DNA from: Pseudomonadota bacterium
GTDB lineage: Bacteria; Pseudomonadota; Gammaproteobacteria; Xanthomonadales; Rhodanobacteraceae
Length of the DNA stretch: 64,000 bases
Assembly (NCBI GenBank): GCA_018240565.1
Contig: JAFEFO010000042.1
Location: 55,460-119,459, forward strand
Direction of reading: 5' to 3'
In this document: piece by piece, positions 1-7,565 of the stretch
How the letters are laid out: the number at the start of each line of letters is the position of its first letter
How positions within the stretch are numbered: the stretch's first letter is position 1
Notes under the pieces: generated by a model
Seen by the model: only the letters and a program-made list of their open reading frames with translations
Databases searched by the model: none
What the model was told of the DNA's origin: nothing
Made by a program: the position numbers and the translations under genes

Positions 1-100
1 GTTGCCCGCAGACATGGCAATGGTCGCCGTGCAAGGGGGTGCCGCAGTTCAGGCAAGCCGCAGGCGTGACAGGCTCGGGAGGACTCGCGCTGGCATTCAT
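1..100 (-). CDS. DUF3667-type zinc-ribbon membrane protein, N-terminal fragment
   Basis: Only the first 33 codons lie in the window; the gene runs off the left edge. Reading the minus strand from the ATG at 98-100 gives a short Pro/Ala-rich lead followed by a four-cysteine knuckle: CLNCG with C16 and C19, then CHVCGQ with C28 and C31. The pattern CxNCG...GxxCxxCGQ at the N-terminus is typical of DUF3667 proteins, small membrane proteins of unknown function with a zinc-ribbon head. The identification rests on this motif alone, because the membrane part is outside the window. It is divergent from the MATE exporter gene, with about 95 bases between the two starts. Confidence 0.6.
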   Translation of the reverse strand, partial: MNASASPPEPVTPAACLNCGTPLHGDHCHVCGQ

Positions 101-194
101 GGACGGCACTTTATCCGATCGCGCAGACGCATGGCAGCGGCGAAAGTCATGGCGTGCGGTTACACTGCGCGGCCACCTCCTTGTCGGTGCACCG

Positions 195-1547
195 ATGCCG
201 CGTCTGCCGCCGCGCCTGCGAACGGAATTGCGCGAAACCCTGCGCCTGGCGTTGCCGCTGGTGCTCGGCCAGTTGTCGGCGATTGGCATGAATGTGGTCG
301 ATACCGTGCTCGCCGGCCACTACGATGCACAAACGCTGGCGGCGGTGGCGATCGGCGCGAACGTGTGGACGCTGGCGATCGTCGCCGCGATCGGCGTGAT
401 GATGGCGATGCCGCCGACCGTCGCGCATCTGTCCGGTGCCGGCGAACGCGAGCGCATCGGTGGCGTCCTGCGTCAGGCGCTGTGGCTGGCGGCGGTCCTG
501 GGCATCGGTCTGTTCTTTGGCGTGCGCCACGCCGGGCCGCTGTTGCGCGTCATGGGCATCGCGCCGGATATCGCCGGGCACGCGCAGCAGTTCCTGCACG
601 CGATTTCCTGGGGCGCGCCAGCGCTGACCGGCTATTTTGCGTTGCGCGGATTCTCCGAAGGCCTGGCGCTGACGCGCCCGACCATGTACTTCGGCGCGTT
701 CGGCCTCGTCCTGCTCGCGCCGATCGGTTATGTCTTCATGTATGGCGGATTCGGCCTGCCGGCGCGCGGCGCGCAGGGTTCGGGCATGGCCACGGCCACC
801 GTGTTGTGGATCCAGTTCATCGTGTTCGCCGCCTACATCGCACGGCGCCGCCACTACGCGGCGCATGCGCCATTCGCGCGATGGGAGTGGCCACAGCCGG
901 GCGCGATCTTCGAGCTGTTGCGCCTGGGCGTGCCGATGGGAATTTCCCTGCTCATGGAAGCGGGTCTGTTTGTCACGGCGGCGCTGTTGATCGGCTCGCT
1001 CGGCGCGGATGTCGTCGCCGGCCACCAGATTGCGATCAACGTGGCCTCGGTCACGTTCATGGTGCCGCTCGGCCTCGCCATGGCGACGACGGTGCGCGTG
1101 GGCCGCGCCGCCGGCAGTGGCAATGCGGACGGCGCGCGCTGGGCGGGCCATGTCGGCATTGCCGCATCGCTCGCCTCGCAAGTGGTCTCGTGCGCGCTGA
1201 TGGCATTGTTCCCGCAATTCATCGCGGCGCTGTACACGCAGGACGCTGCCGTTGCCGCGATCGCTGCGAAGCTGCTGCTGTTCGCCGCGGCATTCCAGTT
1301 GTCCGACGGCATCCAGGTCACCGCAAACGGCGCGTTGCGCGGGCTCAAGGACACCACCGGGCCGATGGCGATCACCACGCTGTCGTACTGGGGCATCGGC
1401 ATGCCGGTCGGCTACCTGTTGTGCTTCCACTTTGGCCACGGCGCTTCGGGCATGTGGGTCGGCATGATCGCGGGCTTGAGCGTCGCCGCGGTGCTGCTGT
1501 TCGCGCGTTTTGCCCGTCAAGCGCGCCACTTGGTGGCGCGAGCATGA
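195..1547 (+). CDS. MATE family multidrug/toxin efflux transporter
   Basis: A 450-residue, strongly hydrophobic inner-membrane protein of the length expected for a 12-helix MATE transporter (NorM/MdtK/DinF type), which exports cationic drugs or metabolites in exchange for Na+ or H+. Family features visible are the N-terminal LPLVLGQLSAIGMNVVDTVLAG segment (first helix, residues about 18-40), the internal repeat GVPMGISLLMEAGLF in the second half (near residue 240), and the late helix carrying GALRGLKDT. The ATG at 195 is chosen because it directly precedes the conserved ELRETLRLALP lead; the reading frame is open further upstream but codes for nothing family-like. No strong ribosome binding site is visible. 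The substrate cannot be inferred. Confidence 0.88.
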   Translation: MPRLPPRLRTELRETLRLALPLVLGQLSAIGMNVVDTVLAGHYDAQTLAAVAIGANVWTLAIVAAIGVMMAMPPTVAHLSGAGERERIGGVLRQALWLAAVLGIGLFFGVRHAGPLLRVMGIAPDIAGHAQQFLHAISWGAPALTGYFALRGFSEGLALTRPTMYFGAFGLVLLAPIGYVFMYGGFGLPARGAQGSGMATATVLWIQFIVFAAYIARRRHYAAHAPFARWEWPQPGAIFELLRLGVPMGISLLMEAGLFVTAALLIGSLGADVVAGHQIAINVASVTFMVPLGLAMATTVRVGRAAGSGNADGARWAGHVGIAASLASQVVSCALMALFPQFIAALYTQDAAVAAIAAKLLLFAAAFQLSDGIQVTANGALRGLKDTTGPMAITTLSYWGIGMPVGYLLCFHFGHGASGMWVGMIAGLSVAAVLLFARFARQARHLVARA

Positions 1548-1610
1548 CCTTCAGCGCGTGATCGCCGCTGGCGTATCGGTTAGGCTTGGACAAAATCCAC
1601 GGAGAATCCC

Positions 1611-3458
1611 ATGGCACAGCCACAACGCGGCATCATCGCGCGCTTTTTCCTCGGCGTATGGGACGTATTCAATTTCACCCGGCGCCTGGTGTTCGGCGTC
1701 ATCGCCTTGTTCCTGCTGGTCGGCTTCATCGTCGCACTGCGCAGCGGCGGGCCAAAACTGCTCGACAAGACCGCGCTCGTGCTCGATCCGAAAGGCAGCA
1801 TCGTCGAGCAGTACACGAACGACGCCGCGCAGCGCGCGTTGTCGAACCTTGCCGGCGACAAGTCCAGGCAGGCGCAGTTGCGCGACATCCTCGCGGCAAT
1901 CGATGGCGCGGCAAAGGATCCGCGCATCGCGCGCATCGTGCTCGAGCCCGATGGCATCGATAGCGCGGGCCTGTCCACGCTGCGCGAGATCGGCGCGGCG
2001 CTGGACCGCTTCAAGGCGACGGGGAAACAGGTCGTCGCCATTTCCAACGGCATGACCCAGAGCCAGTATTACCTTGCCGCGCATGCGAACACGATCCTGC
2101 TGCACCCGGATTCGCTCGAAGGCGTGCTGCTGACCGGCTTTGGCGCGTATCGCAGTTATTACAAGGATGCGCTCGACTGGCTGGGTGTGGACGTGCACGT
2201 GTTCAAGGTCGGTACGTTCAAATCGTATCCGGAACCGTACGTGCGCAACGACGCCTCGCCGGATGCCAAGGAAGCGGACTTGTTCTGGATGAACGATCTG
2301 TGGGGCGATTACCTGAAAGACATCGCTGCGGCGCGGCACCTGGATCCGGCCAGGATCTCGGCGCAGATCGCCGCTTACGGCGACGTGATCAAGGCAGCCG
2401 GCGGCGACATGGCCAAGCTCGCGCTTGCCGACAAGCTCGTCGACAAGCTCGCCACCCCGGATGAGGCGCGGCAGATGCTGATCGACGATGGCGCGCGCGA
2501 CGGCCACAGCTACCGGCGCATCGATTTCAACGACTATGCGGCGCTGATCGAGCGCGAGCACCCGCTGGATACGCGTCCGCAGGTGGCGGTCGTGGTCGCG
2601 GAAGGCGAGATCCTGCCGGGTGACCAGCCGCAAGGCACGGTTGGCGGCGTGTCCACGGCAAAGCTCTTGCGCGAGGCGCGCCTGGACGATGCCATCAAGG
2701 CGGTCGTGTTGCGCGTGAATTCACCGGGCGGCGATGCGTTTTCTTCCGAACTGATCCGCCGCGAGGTGGAGCTGACGAAGGCCGCGCATAAACCCATCAT
2801 CGTTTCGATGGGCAACGTCGCGGCATCCGGCGGTTACTGGATCTCGATGGATGGCGACGAAATCTTCGCCGAGCCGACCACGATCACCGGTTCGATCGGC
2901 ATCTTCGGCATCATGATGAACATTCCGAACACGCTGGCGAAGATCGGCATCCACACCGACGGTGTCGGCACCACGCCACTGGCGGATCCCGTCGATCCGC
3001 GCCGCTCGCTGGATCCGGCCGTCGGCACGGCCCTGCAGGCGGTGATCGACAACGGCTACCAGCGCTTCATCCACAAGGTCGCCGCGGCGCGCCACAAGAC
3101 ACCCGAGGAGATCGACGCGGTCGCGCAAGGCCGCGTGTGGAGCGGCACGCAGGCCAAGGAGCGTGGCCTCGTCGACAAGATCGGTGGTTTGCGCGACGCG
3201 CTTGCGGCGGCCGCGCAGGCGGCGCACCTGGGCGACAACTACCGCGTCACGTACGTGGAAAAGCCGCTCACGTTCTGGGAACGCCTGGCGATGAACATGA
3301 GCAACGATGCGCTTGTGCGCTTCGCGCATGCGCTGCTGCCGCAGATGCCGCTCGGCTTGCTCGATCAGCCGCAGATTCGCGAACAACTACGCCTGTTGCA
3401 AAGCGCAAGCGACGGCAAGCTGGGCGTGTATGCGTACTGTTTTTGCTCGATGCGGTAG
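1611..3458 (+). CDS. sppA: Signal peptide peptidase SppA, long (67K) form
   Basis: A 615-residue inner-membrane serine protease of family S49 that degrades cleaved signal peptides. It has one N-terminal membrane helix (about residues 20-42, VFGVIALFLLVGFIVAL) and then two tandem S49 domains, as in Escherichia coli SppA. By position, the likely catalytic lysine is K204, in the motif VGTFKSYPEP of the first domain, and the nucleophile is S406, in NVAASGGYW of the second. The conserved GSIGIFG segment follows. The start ATG has GGAGAATCCC just upstream. The extreme C-terminus (GVYAYCFCSMR) is Cys-rich and runs almost into a 117-bp palindromic repeat beginning 11 bases after the stop, so the original 3' end may have been altered. 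Confidence 0.93.
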   Translation: MAQPQRGIIARFFLGVWDVFNFTRRLVFGVIALFLLVGFIVALRSGGPKLLDKTALVLDPKGSIVEQYTNDAAQRALSNLAGDKSRQAQLRDILAAIDGAAKDPRIARIVLEPDGIDSAGLSTLREIGAALDRFKATGKQVVAISNGMTQSQYYLAAHANTILLHPDSLEGVLLTGFGAYRSYYKDALDWLGVDVHVFKVGTFKSYPEPYVRNDASPDAKEADLFWMNDLWGDYLKDIAAARHLDPARISAQIAAYGDVIKAAGGDMAKLALADKLVDKLATPDEARQMLIDDGARDGHSYRRIDFNDYAALIEREHPLDTRPQVAVVVAEGEILPGDQPQGTVGGVSTAKLLREARLDDAIKAVVLRVNSPGGDAFSSELIRREVELTKAAHKPIIVSMGNVAASGGYWISMDGDEIFAEPTTITGSIGIFGIMMNIPNTLAKIGIHTDGVGTTPLADPVDPRRSLDPAVGTALQAVIDNGYQRFIHKVAAARHKTPEEIDAVAQGRVWSGTQAKERGLVDKIGGLRDALAAAAQAAHLGDNYRVTYVEKPLTFWERLAMNMSNDALVRFAHALLPQMPLGLLDQPQIREQLRLLQSASDGKLGVYAYCFCSMR

Positions 3459-3469
3459 AACCACTGAAT

Positions 3470-3586
3470 AACCTGCTGCGCTCGACATCTCGCGCGCCGG
3501 CAGTGCTCGGAATCCTCACATACTCGATTGTATGCTCCGGTTCCTGTGCGCTGGCGACGCGCGACCTGTCATCGCTCGCGACGGTT
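3470..3586. repeat. 117-bp dispersed imperfect palindrome, copy 1
   Basis: This element begins AACCTGCTGCGCTCG and ends CTCGCGACGGTT. It is an imperfect inverted repeat: AACC/GGTT at the outer ends, GGAATCC/GGTTCC flanking the centre, and a central CATAC-TCGATT-GTATG hairpin. A second copy of exactly the same length lies at 27079-27195 and differs at about 7 of 117 positions. There is no open frame. It sits between the sppA stop and the next gene and may also act as a transcript end. It looks like a non-autonomous, REP- or MITE-like element; mobility is inferred only from the dispersed copies. Confidence 0.85.
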
Positions 3587-3632
3587 CTTCAGAGGTTCTA
3601 GATGAATCACTCTACCGCGCAAGCATTCCAAA

Positions 3633-3863
3633 TCACCCACCCGAATCCTGAATCGCTTTTTCCTGCGCTTTCTTCTGCTCATCCACGGTCTTCTGCACGT
3701 CCTTGGCCTTTTGCAACGCCTTGACGTCCGTGCTGAACACGTTGGAATCCGGCAGCGGCTGCGCCGGTTGCGCGGCGGCTTGCTTTGGCGGCGGCGGAGC
3801 GTCGGCGCCGCAGGCGGACAATCCGACGCAGGCGATAGTCAACACGATCGGCAGGATTTTCAT
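3633..3863 (-). CDS. Small putative lipoprotein
   Basis: 76 residues. The N-terminus MKILPIVLTIACVGLSACG is a lipoprotein signal peptide with lipobox LSAC (modified cysteine about residue 18). It is followed by a Pro/Ala/Gln-rich linker and a charged C-terminal segment (KALQKAKDVQKTVDEQKKAQEKAIQD) that should form an amphipathic helix or coiled coil. The ATG at 3861-3863 is chosen because it begins the signal peptide and is preceded by GGGAGACC; the frame is open further upstream. No family was recognised. It is divergent from the SDR gene, so the two share about 70 bases of upstream DNA. A periplasmic, membrane-anchored location is inferred. Confidence 0.75.
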   Translation of the reverse strand: MKILPIVLTIACVGLSACGADAPPPPKQAAAQPAQPLPDSNVFSTDVKALQKAKDVQKTVDEQKKAQEKAIQDSGG

Positions 3864-3933
3864 GGCGGTCTCCCGGTGAATTGCGTACAGTCTGCGCCGG
3901 AGCGACACGCCGCTCAAGCGCGGGAACACGGCG

Positions 3934-4716
3934 ATGACGACAAACGCGGCACGCTGGCGGCTGGACGGTCAAACGGCGCTGATTACCGGCGCGAGCCGCG
4001 GCATCGGCCTGGCCTGTGCGCGCGAGTTTGCAGGACTCGGCGCGGATGTGCTGATCGTCGCGCGCGACGAGGCGCATCTGGAATCCGCGCGCGCGGAACT
4101 GGCCGAGGAATTCCCGGGGCGTGAAATCCTCGCGTTCGCGGCGGACGTGTCCGATCACGAACAACGCCTGGAAATCTTCGATTGGCTGGCCGACCTCGAT
4201 GTCGAATTGTCGCTGCTCGTGAACAACGCCGGCGCGAACGCGCGCAAGCCGACGCTCGACTATAGCGACGATGAAGTGCGTGCGTTGATCGACGCGAACC
4301 TTGTGTCCGCGTTCGCAATGTGCCGCCTCGCGCATCCGCACTTGGCCGAACACGCGAATGCGGCGATCGTGAACGTGAGCTCCGTATCGGGCCTCACGCA
4401 TGTGCGCACCGGCGCGCCGTACGGCCTGTCAAAAGCCGCGCTCGCGCAATTGACGAAGAACCTTGCTTGCGAATGGGCCGAAGACGGCATCCGCGTGAAC
4501 GCCGTCGCGCCGTGGTACATCCGCACACAGCGCACGCAAGGCGCGCTTGCCGACCCGGAATATCTGGACGATGTGTTGCAACGCACGCCGCTCGCGCGCA
4601 TCGGCGAGCCGGAGGAAGTCGCCGCCGCGATCGCATTCCTGTGCCTGCCGGCGGCAAGTTACATCACCGGCGAAATCGTCGCGGTGGATGGTGGGTTCCT
4701 GAAATACGGTTTCTGA
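3934..4716 (+). CDS. SDR family oxidoreductase (tropinone reductase-like)
   Basis: A 260-residue classical short-chain dehydrogenase/reductase. The cofactor loop TGASRGIG is at residues 18-25, NNAG at 97-100, the catalytic serine at 150 (NVSS) and the YxxxK pair at Y163/K167 (YGLSK). The C-terminal ITGEIVAVDGGF is the usual SDR end. R22 in the glycine loop and R44 after the second strand suggest NADP(H) preference (inference). The layout resembles the tropinone-reductase-like group; the substrate is unknown. The stop codon overlaps a perfect 14-base palindrome (GAATCGT/ACGATTC, 4715-4728), which may help end the transcript. Confidence 0.87.
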   Translation: MTTNAARWRLDGQTALITGASRGIGLACAREFAGLGADVLIVARDEAHLESARAELAEEFPGREILAFAADVSDHEQRLEIFDWLADLDVELSLLVNNAGANARKPTLDYSDDEVRALIDANLVSAFAMCRLAHPHLAEHANAAIVNVSSVSGLTHVRTGAPYGLSKAALAQLTKNLACEWAEDGIRVNAVAPWYIRTQRTQGALADPEYLDDVLQRTPLARIGEPEEVAAAIAFLCLPAASYITGEIVAVDGGFLKYGF

Positions 4717-4737
4717 ATCGTACGATTCCCCGGTGTG

Positions 4738-4882
4738 AAGTTCCCCTGTCCCCTAAGCTCAGCTTGGGGGAGAGGGCAGGGTGAAAGGGAGACACTTCGG
4801 CTTGTGCGGTGCCACCGTCGGCTGAAACGCTGCCCCTCACCCCAACCCTCTCCCCCGACAACGTCGGGGAGAGGGGGGGTAT
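4738..4882. repeat. C/G-rich hairpin repeat (CCCTCTCC family)
   Basis: This stretch contains two GC-rich inverted repeats: CCCCTAAGCT/AGCTTGGGGG near 4750-4771, and CCCTCTCCCCCGAC/GTCGGGGAGAGGG near 4846-4874. Between them lies CCCCTCACCCCAACCCTCTCCC, which is the reverse complement of a segment at 50633-50658. This marks it as one copy of a dispersed family. A separate small hairpin (TAGCCG-AAAA-CGGCTA, 4886-4901) follows just before the next gene. No coding sense is visible. It probably forms strong RNA hairpins after the SDR gene. Confidence 0.7.
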
Positions 4883-4935
4883 CCATAGCCGAAAACGGCT
4901 AGTTTCGACACGACGGCGGCGTTAGCATCGCTGTC

Positions 4936-6390
4936 ATGTCCCCGCTATCCGTCCTCGATCCGCAAGCCTGCGAACAAGCCCGCCTGACTCGCGACGCGCG
5001 CTTCGACGGCTTGTTTTTCACTGCCGTGCGCACGACCGGCATCTATTGCCGGCCGGTGTGTCCGGCACCGACTGCACACGCGCGCAACGTCGAGTATTTT
5101 CCGAACGCCGCGGCGGCGGCGAGCGCCGGCTACCGGCCCTGCCTGCGTTGCCGTCCGGAAGCGGCGCCCGGCACGCCGCTGACGCGTGCGCGCAGCGAGC
5201 TGGTTGCGGCGGCATTGCGCATGATCGATGCGGGCGCGCTGGACGACGCATCCGTCGCGCAGCTCGCGCGTCGCATCGGCGTCGGCGAACGCCACTTGCG
5301 CCGTCTGTTCGTGGTTGAACTCGGCGCGGGGCCGCTGGAGATCGCTGCGACACGACGCTTGCTGTTCGCAAAGAAGCTGTTGACGGAAACGCCATTGCCG
5401 ATCACGCAGATCGCGCATGCGGCCGGTTACGCGAGCTTGCGCCGCTTCAACGCGGCGTTTCTCGCCGGATATAAACGTGCTCCGCGCGATCTGCGGCGCG
5501 ACGAATCCGCCACGCCCGCATCAAGCGCATTGACGCTGCGCATCCCGTTTCGCGCGCCGTACGATTTTTCCGCGCTGCTCGCGTTCTTTGCGCGACGTGC
5601 GGTTCCTGGCATTGAACACGTTGAGACGCACGGCTATACGCGCCGCTTCGCGTTTGATGGCAATGCCGGATCGCTGCGCGTGTCGCAGATGCGCAGTACG
5701 GATGCGCTTGCGCTGGAAGTGGATTGCGCCGACGCGTCGCGCCTGCAGGCGATTTGCGCACGCGTGCGCCGCCTGTTCGATGTCGATGCGGACATCGCGG
5801 CGATCGATGCGCAGCTTGCGCGCGATCCACGCCTGCGCGCGTTCGTACGTCGCCATCCCGGCCAGCGCCTGCCGGGTGGCTGGGATGGCTTCGAGATCGC
5901 TGTGCGTGCCGTCCTCGGTCAGCAGATCAGCGTTGCCGCTGCGCGTACGCTCGCGACGCGCCTGCTCGATCGTTACGGAGAGCCAACGACTTTGCCGAAT
6001 GGCGATACGTTCCACTTGTTTCCCGTGCCGGAAATGCTCGCGCAGGCGGACCTGACAAAAGTCGGCTTGCCGCGCACACGCGCCGCGACGCTGAACACGA
6101 TCGCACGTGCGGTCGCCGACGGCACTGTCGGCTTTCGTCCGGAACAATCGCTGGATGGTTTCGTCGCGAGCTGGTGCGAACTGCCCGGCATCGGTGCGTG
6201 GACCGCGCATTACATCGCGATGCGCGCGCTCAGCCACCCGGACGCATTCCCCGCCGCGGATCTGGTGCTGCGCAAGATGCTGGGCGATGGCGGCACGCTG
6301 TTGTCGGTGCGTGCGGTCGAATCCCTCGCCGAACGCTGGCGGCCGTGGCGCGCTTACGCGGTGATGCATTTGTGGCGCAACTCGAACTGA
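4936..6390 (+). CDS. alkA: Ada-type regulator fused to AlkA 3-methyladenine DNA glycosylase
   Basis: A 484-residue fusion. Residues 1-75 form the Ada methyl-phosphotriester/zinc domain with all four cysteines (C38, C42, C69, C72; GIYCRPVC and CLRC). Residues about 85-180 form an AraC-type helix-turn-helix (IGVGERHLRRLF...ITQIAHAAGYASLRRFNAAF). Residues about 195-480 are AlkA: an N-terminal substrate domain, then a HhH-GPD glycosylase with GIGAWTAHYIAMR and the catalytic aspartate D442 (FPAADLVL). Known role of this architecture: C38 accepts a methyl group from phosphotriesters and switches on transcription, while the glycosylase excises alkylated purines. It has no O6-methyltransferase domain; ogt, 12 bases downstream, supplies that activity. 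The pair probably forms an adaptive-response operon regulated by this protein (inference). Confidence 0.93.
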   Translation: MSPLSVLDPQACEQARLTRDARFDGLFFTAVRTTGIYCRPVCPAPTAHARNVEYFPNAAAAASAGYRPCLRCRPEAAPGTPLTRARSELVAAALRMIDAGALDDASVAQLARRIGVGERHLRRLFVVELGAGPLEIAATRRLLFAKKLLTETPLPITQIAHAAGYASLRRFNAAFLAGYKRAPRDLRRDESATPASSALTLRIPFRAPYDFSALLAFFARRAVPGIEHVETHGYTRRFAFDGNAGSLRVSQMRSTDALALEVDCADASRLQAICARVRRLFDVDADIAAIDAQLARDPRLRAFVRRHPGQRLPGGWDGFEIAVRAVLGQQISVAAARTLATRLLDRYGEPTTLPNGDTFHLFPVPEMLAQADLTKVGLPRTRAATLNTIARAVADGTVGFRPEQSLDGFVASWCELPGIGAWTAHYIAMRALSHPDAFPAADLVLRKMLGDGGTLLSVRAVESLAERWRPWRAYAVMHLWRNSN

Positions 6391-6402
6391 AGGACTCGTA
6401 CA

Positions 6403-6903
6403 ATGACCGACGTGTACTACGATTATCTCGATTCCCCGGTGGGGCGCCTGTTGCTGGTGGCGGACGGCCAAGGCCTGCGCCATGTCGCGTTCGAAAACGG
6501 CCGACACCCGACATCGGTCTCGGACGACTGGCAACGTGGTCCCGGCGCGCTGCACGAAGCACGGGCGCAACTCAAAGCGTATTTCGCCGGAAAGTTGCGC
6601 GAGTTCGATTTGCCGCTCGCGCCACAAGGCACCGACTTCCAGCAGCGGGTGTGGCTCGCATTGCTGCGCATTCCGTATGCTGCGACCGCGAGCTACGGCG
6701 ACATCGCACGCGCCGTCGGCGAGCCGCATGCTTCGCGCGCGGTCGGCGCGGCGAACGGACAGAATCCCATTGCCATCGTCGTTCCCTGTCATCGCGTGAT
6801 CGGTGCGAACGGCACGCTCACCGGTTACGGTGGCGGTTTGCCGAACAAGAAATTCCTGCTGGATCTCGAACAAAAGCACTCGGCCTTCGCGCTGGCGCCG
6901 TGA
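6403..6903 (+). CDS. ogt: Methylated-DNA--protein-cysteine methyltransferase
   Basis: A 166-residue suicide DNA repair protein that transfers the methyl group from O6-methylguanine or O4-methylthymine to its own cysteine. The active-site motif VPCHRVIG is present with C129. The helix-turn-helix-like DNA-binding segment SYGDIARAVGEPHASRAVGAANGQNP precedes it. Length and layout match Ogt. It begins 12 bases after the Ada-AlkA stop on the same strand, so co-transcription is likely. Its stop codon abuts the stop of the convergent DUF4124 gene with no gap. Confidence 0.95.
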   Translation: MTDVYYDYLDSPVGRLLLVADGQGLRHVAFENGRHPTSVSDDWQRGPGALHEARAQLKAYFAGKLREFDLPLAPQGTDFQQRVWLALLRIPYAATASYGDIARAVGEPHASRAVGAANGQNPIAIVVPCHRVIGANGTLTGYGGGLPNKKFLLDLEQKHSAFALAP

Positions 6904-7560
6904 TCAACAGCCGTTGATCTGGCCATCCAACTCATCGGCTTGCGGCTGCAGGATCGCGCGCTGATCCTTGAACGCATTGCGCAGCTTGTGCGTGACGTCG
7001 TCGTATTGTTGTTGCAGCCAGCTGCAGGTTTGCTCGCGCGAGGCGCGCATGCATTCGTCCTGCAATGGCGTGTAGCCGCTCGCGATCGCGTCGTGCGGCG
7101 ATGTGCTGATCGGGACTTGCCGCAACTCCGGCGCAGACACGCCGATACCTCCCGGTCCATAGGCTTGCGCGAGGCTGTGCCCCGGATAGCCGAGCACGCC
7201 AAGCGGCACGTAACGCACGGGTGGCGTTCCGTTGCGGCTGAAGTAGGTCGAGCCATCTTCGGCTTTGCGGCAGATCCACAGCGGCGGCAGTGGCGCCGGT
7301 GGCTTGACGACCGCGGCAACTGCCGGTGGGGTCGCATCGGCGACCGGCGGCGAAGGTGCGGGCGCTGCGGCGGCTCGCGCCGCCACTGGCGGTGTGTCAG
7401 GCAACCAGACTTCCGCCTGCTTCGCATCTTGCGGACAAGGCCGATCCTGGAACGCGACCTCGCCCTGCGCCGTCGTGCATTTGTACACTTCGGTCGCGCT
7501 TGCGGTGCCGGCGATGATGCCCAGCGCGAGTACGAAATGCCGTGAAATTCGCATCGGCAT
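6904..7560 (-). CDS. Secreted DUF4124 domain-containing protein
   Basis: 218 residues from the ATG at 7558-7560 (another ATG at 7552-7554 is equally possible). The signal peptide MRISRHFVLALGIIAGTASA is followed directly by the DUF4124 motif VYKCTTAQGEVAFQDRPC, a short disulfide-containing beta domain common in gammaproteobacterial envelope proteins. A Pro/Ala-rich linker (residues about 60-95) leads to a second region with further cysteines (WICR..., DECMRASREQTCSWLQQ, terminal NGC), a pattern also seen in the DUF4124 protein at 27324. It starts 5 bases after the fadE stop, so it is probably the last gene of a fadE transcript. The molecular function of this family is unknown. Confidence 0.82.
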   Translation of the reverse strand: MPMRISRHFVLALGIIAGTASATEVYKCTTAQGEVAFQDRPCPQDAKQAEVWLPDTPPVAARAAAAPAPSPPVADATPPAVAAVVKPPAPLPPLWICRKAEDGSTYFSRNGTPPVRYVPLGVLGYPGHSLAQAYGPGGIGVSAPELRQVPISTSPHDAIASGYTPLQDECMRASREQTCSWLQQQYDDVTHKLRNAFKDQRAILQPQADELDGQINGC

Positions 7561-7565
7561 GGCGT

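Noticed and set aside
5521..6879. A 452-codon minus-strand frame opposite alkA and ogt
   Set aside because: Both plus-strand genes carry complete catalytic motifs; the antisense product has none.
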